Assembly: GCA_963920705.1 (NCBI GenBank)
Contig: OY987239.1
Location: 12,263,004-12,327,003 of the forward strand
DNA from: Odiellus spinosus
Taxonomy: Eukaryota > Arthropoda > Arachnida > Opiliones > Phalangiidae
Length of the DNA stretch: 64,000 bases
Direction of reading: 5' to 3'
The translations under genes were made by a program, and so were the position numbers. The notes beneath the pieces are model-generated. The model had not been told where the DNA came from. It worked only from the letters and a program-made list of their open reading frames with translations, and searched no databases. Within the stretch, counting starts at the first letter, position 1. Every line of letters begins with the position of its first letter. This document shows, one piece after another, positions 21,819-31,948 of this stretch.

Positions 21819-22123
21819 ACTTTCTAAAATATCTGAGTTCGTGTAACGCGTGTCAGCGAAACGCCGCCATTAAATACGCGAGTAAAGAAGAATTAAAAAC
21901 CATCGCCGAATGTTGTATAAATATACTGCAGGGTAACGTTTCTCTCACAGATGACGAGAAGAAGCGACTGAAGAAGCATTGCAATTCCATACGTCGCGTG
22001 GCCAAGAAAAATACTCCTGCTAAACGAAGACAAATTTTAATTCAAAAAGGTGGATTTCTCCCAATATTACTTCCGATAATCAGTTCGATAGCAGGAGCTA
22101 TCCTATCTAAAGTTATCAATTAA
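21785..22123 (+). CDS. Small basic pX-like virion protein, 112 aa
   Basis: Starts at the ATG at 21785 (MAPPKRVHEQ); an upstream in-frame Met lies deeper inside the preceding gene and is less likely. The protein is basic, with a central run (KKNTPAKRRQILIQ) and a C-terminal hydrophobic tail beginning KGGFLPILLPIISSIAG. A basic body followed by a GGFLPxLxPxxxxIxG tail is a recurrent feature of small Polinton and adintovirus proteins compared with adenovirus core protein pX. It would be expected to condense DNA or associate with membranes. Family assignment is by pattern only. Confidence 0.7.
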   Translation: MAPPKRVHEQLDFLKYLSSCNACQRNAAIKYASKEELKTIAECCINILQGNVSLTDDEKKRLKKHCNSIRRVAKKNTPAKRRQILIQKGGFLPILLPIISSIAGAILSKVIN

Positions 22124-22125
22124 AG

Positions 22126-22746
22126 ATGGCGAAAAAAATGCTATTAATTTCCGAGGAGACGTTCCAAAGACTTAATTCGGAGAAAGACCTCAAAGTGGAT
22201 AAAACTTTGGAATTGGAAAAGGTCGATAAAATTAAAGACATTCTCGATGATCCTAATTTGAACAACACGGACAAAATTAATCGCTATAATCACGTGCTCT
22301 CGAGGGTTATTAATAAAAGATCGAAGAAAAAAGTTAAAAAACCGAAAATACAAAATTGGAGTGCGGAGATTGCTTCCGGCGTGCCGTCATATATGTCCTC
22401 GGAGTGTTTAGATTTATACAAGTGGTTAGAGTTAACATTGAAAATTAAATGGACTGACGCCGGGGAGTTGATTTACAACAAGCGTAGAGTCGTAGGATCG
22501 AACATCGTCGATCTCCTAGCTTATTCAGTATCAAAATCCAAGAAAAAAATCGCAGTCACGGGCTCGAAAGAGTTCTACGAATTGTTGTATAAAGTGAACG
22601 CGCCTAGATCTCTAATAAAAATCCGCAAACGTGACGTCATCCCACCCGAGAAGAGGGAATATAAAGTTGAAACGGAAGATGAGTATTATTCTGACGATAG
22701 CGGACCCATGAAGGGTCGCGGTTTCTGTAATTGGATTTCATTGTAA
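22126..22746 (+). CDS. Polinton protein of unknown function, 206 aa
   Basis: Begins two bases after the previous stop. The N-terminal half is charged and helical (EKVDKIKDILDD, KRSKKKVKKPK) and may bind nucleic acid. The middle has NWSAEIASGVP and NIVDLLAYSVSKSKKK stretches that look like conserved Polinton accessory sequence, but I cannot name the family. Near the C-terminus MKGRG fits the adenain cleavage consensus (M/I/L)xGx-G, which would make it a substrate of the element's own protease and hence a virion protein. An AATAAA follows at 22757. Confidence 0.7.
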   Translation: MAKKMLLISEETFQRLNSEKDLKVDKTLELEKVDKIKDILDDPNLNNTDKINRYNHVLSRVINKRSKKKVKKPKIQNWSAEIASGVPSYMSSECLDLYKWLELTLKIKWTDAGELIYNKRRVVGSNIVDLLAYSVSKSKKKIAVTGSKEFYELLYKVNAPRSLIKIRKRDVIPPEKREYKVETEDEYYSDDSGPMKGRGFCNWISL

Positions 22747-22756
22747 TATTTATACC

Positions 22757-22762
22757 AATAAA
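22757..22762 (+). terminator. Polyadenylation signal AATAAA after first left-arm gene block
   Basis: AATAAA 11 bp after the 206-aa frame, before the membrane-protein/integrase block; it suggests that the left arm is transcribed as at least two units. Confidence 0.5.
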
Positions 22763-22810
22763 ATACACTTGAATATATTTTCTCGATTCATTTATTAATT
22801 AGGCTTTGAC

Positions 22811-22999
22811 ATGGAGAGTGGTAATGTCGAGGCTGTCTCTGTAGGACTTTTAGCGTCTCTATTCGAGTCATTTATAAATTCTCCCAAGTTATTAACTGCA
22901 GTTTTAATTGTATTTATAATAATAATTATAGAAGTTAGCGATTTTGTATTCTGGCATTATAGTACTTCGAACAACTGTTCATTCAATGGAAGAACTTAA
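22811..22999 (+). CDS. Small putative membrane protein, 62 aa
   Basis: The frame has one strong hydrophobic segment (LLTAVLIVFIIIIIEV) after an N-terminal amphipathic stretch. It starts soon after the polyadenylation signal and overlaps the integrase start by 14 bp in another frame, which fits the element's packing. No homologue is recognised. It could instead be untranslated leader of the integrase mRNA. Confidence 0.45.
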   Translation: MESGNVEAVSVGLLASLFESFINSPKLLTAVLIVFIIIIIEVSDFVFWHYSTSNNCSFNGRT

Positions 23000-24056
23000 A
23001 AAAATATATAATAAGGTTTCGGATCCGGGCTCTTACGGTAGTGTTGACGGCTTATACCGAGCGGCTAAAGACCGAGGATTAAAGGTTACTGTCAGAGAAA
23101 TAAGCGATTTCCTGAAAACCCAAGATACTTATACGCTTCACAGGAGTGCGAGGAAACACTTCGCTAGAAATAAAACTATAGTCTACGGGATCGACGAACA
23201 GTGGCAAATAGACTTGGCTGATTTGAAGAGTATTACCAGATATAATAATGGTTTCCGTTATCTATTATGCTGTATCGACGTCTTCAGTAAGTTTGCCTTC
23301 GTGGTTGCGATCAAGGACAAGAAAGGAAAGACTATTCTCGGTGCGTTAAACGTCATTTTGGATTCAGGTCGTTCACCGAAACGAATCCAATCGGATCACG
23401 GTAATGAGTTTGTATGCAAGGAAGTACAAAACGAGTTAAAACGTAGAGGGATAAAGTTTTTCGCCCCTGAATCGGAACTGAAAGCGACGATAGTAGAGAG
23501 ATTTAACCGGACTTTGAAGACTCGAATGTATCGATATTTTACGGAAAATAATACCTTCAAATATACCAATGTTCTAAAAGAGATGGTGAAAGCCTATAAT
23601 CATAGTTATCATCGATCTATAAAGTGTAAACCCGTCGATGTCACACCAGCTACATCTAAACGTGTTTGGGAAAATCTATATGGTGACGTCGATTTCTCGA
23701 CTCCGCTTTCTTTCCCCTTTGATGTTGGTGACGTAGTTCGTATAAGTAAACACAAGAATCTCTTCGATAAGGGATACATACCCACATGGTCGGAAGAACT
23801 ATTCAAAATTTCCGAGAGATTAGCTCGTAGTCCTCCTGTATATAAGATACGCGACTTGAAAGAAGAGCTCATTACCGGGATTTTTTACCGAGAGCAACTA
23901 CAGAAAATTGGCAAGGACCTGAGTAACAGCGCTTTTAAAATCGAAAAAGTGTTGAAAAAACGACGCAAGGCTGACGGAAGTATCGAGAGATTCGTCCGCT
24001 GGAAAGGATACCCGCCATCATTCGACAGTTGGGTGCAGGAAATTGACCTTGCATGA
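22986..24056 (+). CDS. Polinton retroviral-type integrase with chromodomain
   Basis: 356 residues from MEELKK; 14 codons upstream there is another in-frame Met, but the chosen one gives the usual N-terminus. The catalytic triad is visible: D76 (in WQIDLADL), D137 (in QSDHGNEF) and E171 (in VERFNRTLK). A C-terminal chromodomain occupies about residues 309-356 (FKIEKVL ... RFVRWKGY ... DSWVQEIDL). The enzyme would integrate the linear element with a 6-bp staggered cut, consistent with the CGCCTT duplication. The chromodomain may steer it to histone marks. The stop overlaps the next ATG (ATGATGA). Integrity is complete. Confidence 0.95.
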   Translation: MEELKKIYNKVSDPGSYGSVDGLYRAAKDRGLKVTVREISDFLKTQDTYTLHRSARKHFARNKTIVYGIDEQWQIDLADLKSITRYNNGFRYLLCCIDVFSKFAFVVAIKDKKGKTILGALNVILDSGRSPKRIQSDHGNEFVCKEVQNELKRRGIKFFAPESELKATIVERFNRTLKTRMYRYFTENNTFKYTNVLKEMVKAYNHSYHRSIKCKPVDVTPATSKRVWENLYGDVDFSTPLSFPFDVGDVVRISKHKNLFDKGYIPTWSEELFKISERLARSPPVYKIRDLKEELITGIFYREQLQKIGKDLSNSAFKIEKVLKKRRKADGSIERFVRWKGYPPSFDSWVQEIDLA

Positions 24057-24892
24057 TGACGTTCTACATAACCCTACCGTCAGACAGTTCTATGAGTTAC
24101 TTTCCAGGGAATACAATCAGTAAATTCCGAACTCATTTGCCGGAATCAGTTAAATTACTAGGTCCGTACGAAGTGGCCTTGGTGGAATTCAGTTATCCCC
24201 GCACATGGAGCAATATGAGATCGTCGTGCTGGATATCGTTAACTAACCACGCGGAAAATATAAATAGCACGAGTCATTCGAGAGTGGTAGAACTCCCCGC
24301 GGGTTACTACGGGAATATAGAAGACCTATTGGAGCAACTCAATTACGACGAAGATGATATCTCGAACGTGACCATACTGAAAAAGGAGACGCCAGTCGAG
24401 GGTGATATGTTTGAGTCGGAGACGACGACGAATGTTAAATACACGTTTAGTTATATCGCGCGATTACGCCGTGTGGAAGTTTCCGTAAAACCGGATCACT
24501 CGTTAACTATACCGGGGGAGTTGGCGGTCATGTTGGGATTTACGAAAGACCATACAAAAACTACGACGATCGTCCACGCGAGAATAGCCAGTTATCCGGT
24601 GGATTTAGACGCGGGTCTACATTCACTCTTCATATATTCTGATATCGTTGAAAGTAGGGCTGTAGGTGACGTTCATGTTCCGCTTCTACGAATAACGAGC
24701 GTTCAAGGGAATGACGGGGATACGGTAGACAGAGAATTTTCACGTCCTCATTACCTCCCAGTTTCCTGCAATTCCTTTCAATCTATCGAAATTAACGTTA
24801 TGAGTGAAATGGGTGTACCCGTCAAGTTCGAAAGAGGTAAAGTTCACGCGACTCTACATTTTAGACCACGAAGAATGTGGTCGCCCTTATAA
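24053..24892 (+). CDS. Penton-like minor capsid protein (single jelly roll)
   Basis: 279 residues starting MMTFYITLPSDSS; the element FPGNTISKFRTHLP followed by GPYEVALVEFSYP is the characteristic N-terminus of the Polinton minor capsid protein, compared with adenovirus penton base and predicted to be a single jelly roll that forms the capsid vertices. The length fits. The start overlaps the integrase stop. The fold assignment rests on family pattern; no structure could be modelled here. Confidence 0.85.
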   Translation: MMTFYITLPSDSSMSYFPGNTISKFRTHLPESVKLLGPYEVALVEFSYPRTWSNMRSSCWISLTNHAENINSTSHSRVVELPAGYYGNIEDLLEQLNYDEDDISNVTILKKETPVEGDMFESETTTNVKYTFSYIARLRRVEVSVKPDHSLTIPGELAVMLGFTKDHTKTTTIVHARIASYPVDLDAGLHSLFIYSDIVESRAVGDVHVPLLRITSVQGNDGDTVDREFSRPHYLPVSCNSFQSIEINVMSEMGVPVKFERGKVHATLHFRPRRMWSPL

Positions 24893-24952
24893 ATAAGCCG
24901 ACAGTATGGACGTGCTCGCCATTCTTATCGAGAGAGTTAAACGAGACGCATC

Positions 24953-25438
24953 ATGAAGCAAAAACCGTCCTCCACCCAGTCGGACTACGATCGTCACTTC
25001 TTAAATCAAATTGGACACGGGATTAAGGTCGACTACGCTAAATATTTCCAAAGTCAAATAGGAAAGGGTTCTATACCCGTATACCAGGGTCTTCCCGTTC
25101 AACAAGGATACGGTCTAGGAAACTTTATCGCCTCGGCCTTCCGACGAGCCGTACCACTTTTGAAGAAGGGAGCCATGTATCTTGGGAAAAAACTGTTAAA
25201 TACTGGATCTAAAATCGTTACTGACGTAGCTAGTGGAATTCCCGTAAAATCCTCGGTTAAATCTCGAGGAAAAGACGCCGCGAGAGATGTCGTAATCAGT
25301 GCCGCGGACGAAATCGCTAGAATGACTGGAAATGGGCATAAAAGAAAGTGTAAGCGTCGAAGGCTAGTCAGTTCAACGACGAACAGGAAGAAGAGAAGAC
25401 CGTTCTTAAAACCCTCCGATATATTTTCTACAATATAA
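24953..25438 (+). CDS. pVI-like minor virion protein, 161 aa
   Basis: The N-terminal part has two similar segments (FLNQIGHGIKV, FQSQIGKGSIPV), then a GYGLGNFIASAFRRAVPLL amphipathic stretch, an Ala/Lys-rich helix and a strongly basic C-terminus (HKRKCKRRR). Small proteins of this layout next to the capsid genes in Polintons have been likened to adenovirus pVI, which links capsid and core. Its stop overlaps the capsid start (TAATG at 25436-25440). The assignment is by position and pattern. Confidence 0.7.
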   Translation: MKQKPSSTQSDYDRHFLNQIGHGIKVDYAKYFQSQIGKGSIPVYQGLPVQQGYGLGNFIASAFRRAVPLLKKGAMYLGKKLLNTGSKIVTDVASGIPVKSSVKSRGKDAARDVVISAADEIARMTGNGHKRKCKRRRLVSSTTNRKKRRPFLKPSDIFSTI

Positions 25439-26784
25439 TGGCTCATATCCATCCCGATTCCCAAGGTTCGGTTAGCTCCGAAGTCGAACTTTTCAACGTA
25501 CCGCTAACGAACGCTAGTATTGTGAGTGGAGAATGGGTTGAGTATAGTCCCATCTCGAACATTAACGAAAATTCAACTCTAACCTTCGCCGTGGCCGGAA
25601 ACTCCGATACGTACATTGATTTGTCCAAAACTTTGTTACATCTACAAGTTAGACTCGTCGACCCAGCGGACGGGAGAACAATTCCAGCGGCGGCAGTAAT
25701 CGATGCGGCTGGGGTAATCACCACACCGGCGGATGTGGTAGCGCCCGTGAATCTGTTTCATTCGAGCCTTTTTAGCGAGGTACACGTTTCCTTGGGTGAT
25801 AGATCGGTAACACCATCGCCGCAGAACTATGCCTACAAGGCCATGTTTCAAACTACCGTGACTTTTGGTGGACCTGCGAAAACGAGTTTTCTAACGGCTG
25901 CCATGTACTACAAGGATACTGCCGGAAAATTCAACACCCCGTCGGACAATGAAGGTTTCAAGAAAAGAGCAAGTTTCGCTAAACAAGGGACCATTGATAT
26001 GATTGGCGCGGTTCACACGGATTTGTGTCAACAGTCTCGTTTTATTCCGAACATGATTGACTTGAAATTTAAATTTATTAAAAGCTCCAACGAATTTTGT
26101 ATTCAAACCTTAGCGGGTGGCGTTAGATGGAAGGTACAATACGAACTCGCTTCCCTGTATATCAGAAAAGTAAAATTAACTCCCGAGATTACAATTGCCC
26201 ACGCCAAATGTCTCGAACTAGCTACCATGAAATATCCAATAACTCGAACGGAGTGTAACTCTTTTTCCATAAACAGTGGAACTAAAATCTGCGTTAGAGA
26301 TAATCTCTTTATGGGACAATTACCCAAACGGGTCCTTTTCGCTCTGGTAGAACAGAACGCCTATCTAGGCGATTATACCCAGTCACCCTTTAATTTCCAA
26401 CACTTTGATTTAAATCATATCGCTCTCTACCTCGACGGAACTAGCGTTCCTCACAAGCCTTTAACCCCTAATTTCGAGGGACATCAGTACATGAGATCGT
26501 ACACTAATCTTTTCACTCAAACATCCCAATGGTTCATTGACGAAGGGAACTTTATCTCACGCGAAGAGTTTCCTGGTGGGAACTGTATTTTCGTATTTGA
26601 TTTGAGTGCTGACCTCAGTTGTTCAGCTTCGCAATTTCAGTTGATAAAGAATGGTAATTTGCGCTTAGAATTAAAGTTCGCCAAGGATTTGCCGAAGACT
26701 GTTAGCGTATTATACTACGCTGAGTTTCAAAATTTAATTGAAATTGACAAAAACAGGAACGTTATTTACGATTATACCAATTAG
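25438..26784 (+). CDS. Major capsid protein (double jelly roll)
   Basis: 448 residues. The N-terminus (SSEVELFNVPLTNASIVSG, then EWVEYSPISNI and YIDLSKTLLHLQVRL) matches the signature of metazoan Polinton major capsid proteins, the group that includes C. elegans F54H12.2-like proteins. These are predicted hexon-like double jelly rolls that trimerise into icosahedral capsid faces. The frame is uninterrupted and begins with a one-base overlap with the pVI-like gene. It is compact but inside the range for the family. Confidence 0.9.
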   Translation: MAHIHPDSQGSVSSEVELFNVPLTNASIVSGEWVEYSPISNINENSTLTFAVAGNSDTYIDLSKTLLHLQVRLVDPADGRTIPAAAVIDAAGVITTPADVVAPVNLFHSSLFSEVHVSLGDRSVTPSPQNYAYKAMFQTTVTFGGPAKTSFLTAAMYYKDTAGKFNTPSDNEGFKKRASFAKQGTIDMIGAVHTDLCQQSRFIPNMIDLKFKFIKSSNEFCIQTLAGGVRWKVQYELASLYIRKVKLTPEITIAHAKCLELATMKYPITRTECNSFSINSGTKICVRDNLFMGQLPKRVLFALVEQNAYLGDYTQSPFNFQHFDLNHIALYLDGTSVPHKPLTPNFEGHQYMRSYTNLFTQTSQWFIDEGNFISREEFPGGNCIFVFDLSADLSCSASQFQLIKNGNLRLELKFAKDLPKTVSVLYYAEFQNLIEIDKNRNVIYDYTN

Positions 26785-26787
26785 AAA

Positions 26788-27252
26788 ATGGACTCTCAGC
26801 AGTTAGCTAAAATAATGGAAAGAGATTCGTTCACTAAAGGTCTGTTTCGAGGTATTTTCGCAGCCGATAATTTACCCAAAACTGTTAAAACCTTTCCTTC
26901 ACTCTATATTGTAAATACGGGATTATCACATACCGAAGGCGAACATTGGACGGCTATCTATTTTTCTAGTAATAAGAATACAGAGTTCTTTGACAGTTTC
27001 GGTAACCCTCCCGACATGTTTAAATTTAACGATTTTGTGGAAAGAAACAGTATAACTGTAACATTTAACTCCAAACAATTACAAGGGAACTTTAGTATGA
27101 CTTGTGGCGGATATTGTGTTTATTTTGCATTGTATAGATGTAGAGGTGTTAAATTGTTTAATATATGTGCAAGATTTAAAAAAGATAAAAATGTTAATGA
27201 TAAAATGATTTCTGAATTTATGTATAAGAGATTTTCAATAAACTTTTTTTAA
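26788..27252 (+). CDS. Adenain-like maturation cysteine protease
   Basis: 154 residues with the peptidase C5 arrangement: catalytic His53 (GEHWTAIYF), acidic residue Asp69 (EFFDSFG), oxyanion-hole Gln99 (KQLQG) and nucleophile Cys106 (SMTCGGYC). In adenoviruses the enzyme cleaves core and minor capsid precursors at (M/I/L)xGx-G or (M/I/L)xGG-x sites during virion maturation. The gene starts three bases after the capsid stop. An AATAAA at 27237 overlaps its end and probably serves the whole capsid-protease transcript. Confidence 0.93.
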   Translation: MDSQQLAKIMERDSFTKGLFRGIFAADNLPKTVKTFPSLYIVNTGLSHTEGEHWTAIYFSSNKNTEFFDSFGNPPDMFKFNDFVERNSITVTFNSKQLQGNFSMTCGGYCVYFALYRCRGVKLFNICARFKKDKNVNDKMISEFMYKRFSINFF

Positions 27253-27600
27253 CAAAAATACTTGTGTTTTTATCTAACCTAACCTAGCTTAATCTAACCT
27301 ACCCTAATTTAAACTAACTTAACCTAACCCAACCTAATTTACACTAAGTTTCACATAGTCGCGGGGCGCGCGCGATTCAAATTTCAAACGCGCGCGGTTA
27401 ATTTACCAACGCGTCGCGGCGTGGTAGTCGCGGGCAGCCCTTCCACCCTGACCTCTGGTTTAGGCTTAAGTATGAATAATAAGCTTAAATATAAATAATT
27501 TCAAAGTTTGATTTCACACTATATTTATTATAAAAACATTTAAATATTCAATAATACAAGATTATCATAAAAAAAAAAATATATATATATATATATTGAA
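27253..27600. other. Junction of the two Polinton gene arms
   Basis: About 350 bp between convergent genes. It holds AACCTAACCTA runs like arthropod TTAGG-type repeats, then a short GC-rich patch (GCGGGGCGCGCGCG, ACGCGTCGCGGCG), then AT-rich sequence with a TA microsatellite near 27581-27596. No coding sequence. Confidence 0.7.
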
Positions 27601-27601
27601 T

Positions 27602-30600
27602 TTATTCCTTTGGAATTCTGAAATGACCATGGGCGAATGTCGAGATTCCATCTATAATGTGACGCTTGTCATCACATGGATTTAGGCAAAGTTTATTTTG
27701 TTGTACCGTGAAGAGTTCGTGTTTTTTGCTTACTATACGTTTCATCGATTCTACGGTTAATTTGTGTTTAAGTAAACAATCGCGATACTGGGAATGGCGC
27801 ACGTTCTTTTTCACCACTCTTCGGCATATTCCTTTAGCGGTTTTCTTTTCTCCTTTGGCGGAAAGAATAGAGTACATTTTGGGTCTTAAACCACAAAATT
27901 CCTGAATCGGAGTTCCGTCTAACTCATCTTTGAACTTGCCGAGGACTTTCTTGTTGCCATCGCTATGTAGTGGATGATCCTTTGGATATCCGGAGAAGTC
28001 GTAGTGTTCTTTCCGTTCGGCAAAGTCCTGATACAGGTCATCCGTGCGAATGTCGTAGGTTAGGGAATCCGTGTCTGTAAATAAGAGTTTGGCGGCGTCC
28101 CCGTATTGAGCTCGGATGACGTCGTAATGAAATTGGTACATTAAGAGTTTCGACAGATCGAGGACGGCAAATCCGGTATATATCGGTCTGTTCAATGTGA
28201 GAGTCTTCTGTCGGCAATGAATTCCGACCAAATCGTTATTGAAGATGGTGAAATGGTCGAATGTTGGAGAGCTGGCCTTTTTGATGGCCCGTTCTGGCGT
28301 CTGGACGAGATGGAAGTTGATACGATTCCTGAGATTTTCCATGGTTTTTCCTGAAATTGAGAACATTATTAGTATTTAATTTAGGTTAGGTTAGGTTAGG
28401 TTACGTACCATAGACAGCGTTATTCATCAATTTGAAAAAGTCTTTTTCAAAGTCGTTGATTGCCAACTTTCTCTTCTCCGTGTTAAAGTCAATGAAAGGT
28501 TTCAACCACGGTCCTTGTGTAAAAACTAATACACGATGAATCTTAGTAATTACCATCCCCTTGGACACATAGTACTTCAGATTTCGGTAATGGATGACAT
28601 ATTTCTCTTTCGTGTAAAGGGAAGGCACGAGTTTCGGGAAGCTGTCAGTCTCCTTTAATCCGAGTTCTTTTAATTGCTCTTTGGAGAAAGCTGATAATTC
28701 ATCGGTGGTGATGACCCGCTTCTCCGGTGCCAGCGGGTAGCAATTATGCTCGTCATGTAGATGCTCCGGGTATTCTAGGTCGACTTCCAATATGAATCCG
28801 GTATCCGCATCGTCAGGATGAATAAGGATAATTTCTTCTGTAAAATCAGGACAGGCCTGTATCCACTTGAAATCTCGCATTGGAAGGTGGTCAGACATGG
28901 CCCTTCCGTAGAGGTTATTGCAATCTGTCAGAAAGAAATGAATAAGCTAATGGAATTTTCGAATAAATGAAAAAAACTTACCAACATAAGCGATGTAGTT
29001 ACTCGGCTTGGATGGGTCAAAGGTTCCCGGTAAGTGTTTGTTGTTGGCATGGGCGAATCTATGACTGATCATAGATACCCCTCCACGTATCCCTTTCTCA
29101 ATGAAAAGGTGCATGTCAGGGTCTATCAGTAGGTCTAATTTAACACCCGTCATGCTTAGGGCACTTTCCCAAGCAAACCCAGGCCCAGTAAAAGCGTGAG
29201 CGTAGTCAAGTTTGTAGAACTCCATACACATGAACCGAAAGCTTTGAAAAACATCCGCCAGAAGCAGCACATCCGATTGTGCGTAAAGGTTGTGGTAATC
29301 ACCTATAAAAATGACAGAGAATATTATTTCTTTAACCTAACCTAACAATAATATTTGACTTACCCAGTTTTTCCAAGTTAAATTTCGTCCAGACCGTCTG
29401 CGCGTGTATATAGTCCTCTTCACTGATGTGTTCATCCGTTAAGGCATTGAAAAATGCATCCTTGGGTGGTAATTCCGTCTCATCGAATTTAGATTCATCG
29501 TCCATATAGTCATACGGATATACCTGCTTACGCAGTAATAATTGGACTTCGTCGGGGATATAGACTGAATTCAGACACGTGAATTTTTCCGGTCCGCTCT
29601 TAGCCAGATTTGTGACTAAAGTTTCTAGAGATGCTGGCATAAATCTGATTGTGTCCAAAAATCTCAGATGACCAAGCGAGAAGGATATATAGCGTTCCTC
29701 ACTAGTAGGGATGCATTTAATGTCTTGATCCTTGATTAGTCCTATTTTGTACATTATTAAATTCGCGTCGTAGCTGAAAAAAAAAACAAAAAAAACACAT
29801 ATGTATAAATATATATATAAAGTTCGAAAAAGAACGAAAATAATAATAATATATATTTACCGGGAAAGGTTGTGAAGAAATACAGGGATGAACTTCGGTG
29901 GCTTGAGTTTTAAATTGCACGAGTTGTGCGCCGCCCCTCTAAACACACCTGTCGTATGGTCGTGGTCGCGTACTTTATAATCCTTGTCGTTAAAAGGATT
30001 ACCACATATGTAGCAGTTTCTAGCCGCTAAAAACTTTAACTCCTCAGCTTGACTAAGATTCATGGGTATGTTTTCCCGAATCTTTTCTTCCAATATGGAA
30101 TATTCCAATAACATGTTTTCAAGAAACTTGTCAGTCGCGTCCTTTCCCCGATATGTGACGGGTTTTGATGGTGATCCGTCCGGACCAACAATGACGTAGG
30201 AAAAACCACAGGATATATGGTTGGATAGTGTAGTTGTAGATGAGAGGGAAGCGTCTGGTAAACATGTTGAAACCTTCGGTAAGATAGCTTCGAAATCGGC
30301 GTAGATAACGTACTTCATCTAAAAAGAAAAATAAATCAAGATAATTAAAAAAAAAAAAAAAAAAAAAAAAATAATAATAATAATAATAATAAGAACTTAC
30401 TCTTTGCCGCCAGCCGATCTTCTTAAATTCCAAGACCGGTTCCTTTACCGGCATAAGGGTTTTTTGAGCTCCGTGATCCTTACAATCTTCGACGTGATTA
30501 TCACGGTTCACCTCGGCGTTAGGTCCCGAAAAACGATGTAAGCAGAATCGGCAATAATGAGTCGCACACCGATGCTTGGTGAAGTCGGACAATAACCGAC

Positions 30601-31948
30601 TTAAATTACGGATAAGACAGTAGTGTTTTTTATCCCCTTGTTTTAAAAGTAGAAGGTCGACTTCGCGATCCTTCGGAGCCGCGTTCTTACTAATAAACTG
30701 TGGGAATATATTTTTCTCGTAACAAAAAATGTTGATACACAGATTATTTTTTTTCTCAAATTTTTCGATGCTTGCTACGTTTATTTCAACCGGAAATTTT
30801 AAATCGTAAATATCTAACTCGTTTTCGAATTCTCTGTATTTTTGCACACGATTGGGATTATCGTTGGGTTGAATGGGGTGTAAGTGTGCTAAAATTGACC
30901 ATAAAAAACACCTATTATCTGTGTTTTTTATGTTTAAGACGGCCTTTTTATCTGCTAGTTTTTTGGGTAGTGCTATAAATGATCCACCGACTAACGGAAG
31001 ATACGTGATAATATTAATCTGCATAAAGAGAATTCTATCTAAAGTAAACCCGCTACCCTTATTCACGAGTTCTTCTATACACTTTTTTATCGTCTCAATA
31101 CAGGAGTCGATTTGCCGTTGAATAATGTCCGGTGTTAGAGTTATTTGCATTTCACTTCGGTGATATGCGAAAAATTCAGCTTCTTGGTTAGTGTTCGCCA
31201 ATTCGCGGACGTATCGAACTCGAATTGCGATATACCATTTCACTCCACGGTCCCTGGTTAATTTATCCCTTAAATAGTTTTCTATAGCTTGACGGTGGCG
31301 ATTAATGTACTCCTCCGGGTCGGTCACCACAGTTCCCGGTGTGAAACGTGCGCATAGTATAGCATGGCCCAATGCTTCAACCTCTTCCAGTTGGTCCGGC
31401 GCCTGAGGATCTTGCGGGATTTCTATATTACCTTCGGGTTGATTTTCTAATTGGTCCATGAAATTGTACAGATCTCGGTCTTCTTGTGAGCTCGGCGTAT
31501 CCGTCGGAAATTCTAAGTGGTCCATAAAGTCCTGTAATCCCTCATCGTCTTGATTCGTCAGAAAGTCCTTTTCCATCTCTGTCATCTCGTCAGCGACCGG
31601 TGCATTGGGTGGCGGTGGTGTTGAAGCATCAATGATTGAAGATGAAGCGTGGGATGTTGAAGGATGCGAAGAAGTAGAGGACGTTGAAGCATCAATGATT
31701 GAATGAGAGGTTGAAGGTTTAGAAGATCTGATCCTCTTAGCTGGAGTGGTTTCAGCGGATGTCCGACGCTTCGATGTATCCGAGGTCGAAGAATGGGTCT
31801 GTGTGTGTTTGGTCAGCACATCTCGTCTTGTAAAGGATTGCTGACATATCGTACACGAGAAAGTAATTTTCTCATGTTTTTCACGTTGATGTCTCAACAA
31901 ATTTTTATTCGACGAGAACTTAGCGTGGCAAATATCACACATAACCAT
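27602..31948 (-). CDS. Polinton protein-primed DNA polymerase B, six exons
   Basis: Exons 31948-30401, 30318-29861, 29773-29364, 29302-28982, 28924-28409 and 28350-27602 join in frame to 1,333 codons plus stop, through five GT-AG introns of 57-87 bp. The N-terminus has two C2H2 zinc fingers (CDICHAKF..., CTICQQSF...), a Ser/Thr/Pro-rich linker, and a domain usual for Polinton polymerases (NRCFLWSILAHLHP). A Cys/His cluster follows (CATHYCRFC). The 3'-5' exonuclease has its first motif as YADFEAI and contains an embedded CYICGNPF/HDHTTG zinc module. Polymerase motifs are present: the Asp-containing A motif in exon 5, B (KLMNNAVY) and C (FTDTDS). It replicates the linear element from its ends by protein priming. 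No disabling mutation was seen. Confidence 0.93.

Noticed and set aside
27281..27345. Telomere or interstitial telomeric array
   Set aside because: AACCTAACCT runs are short and imperfect, and similar runs occur in the polymerase introns; they look like lineage-typical simple sequence.
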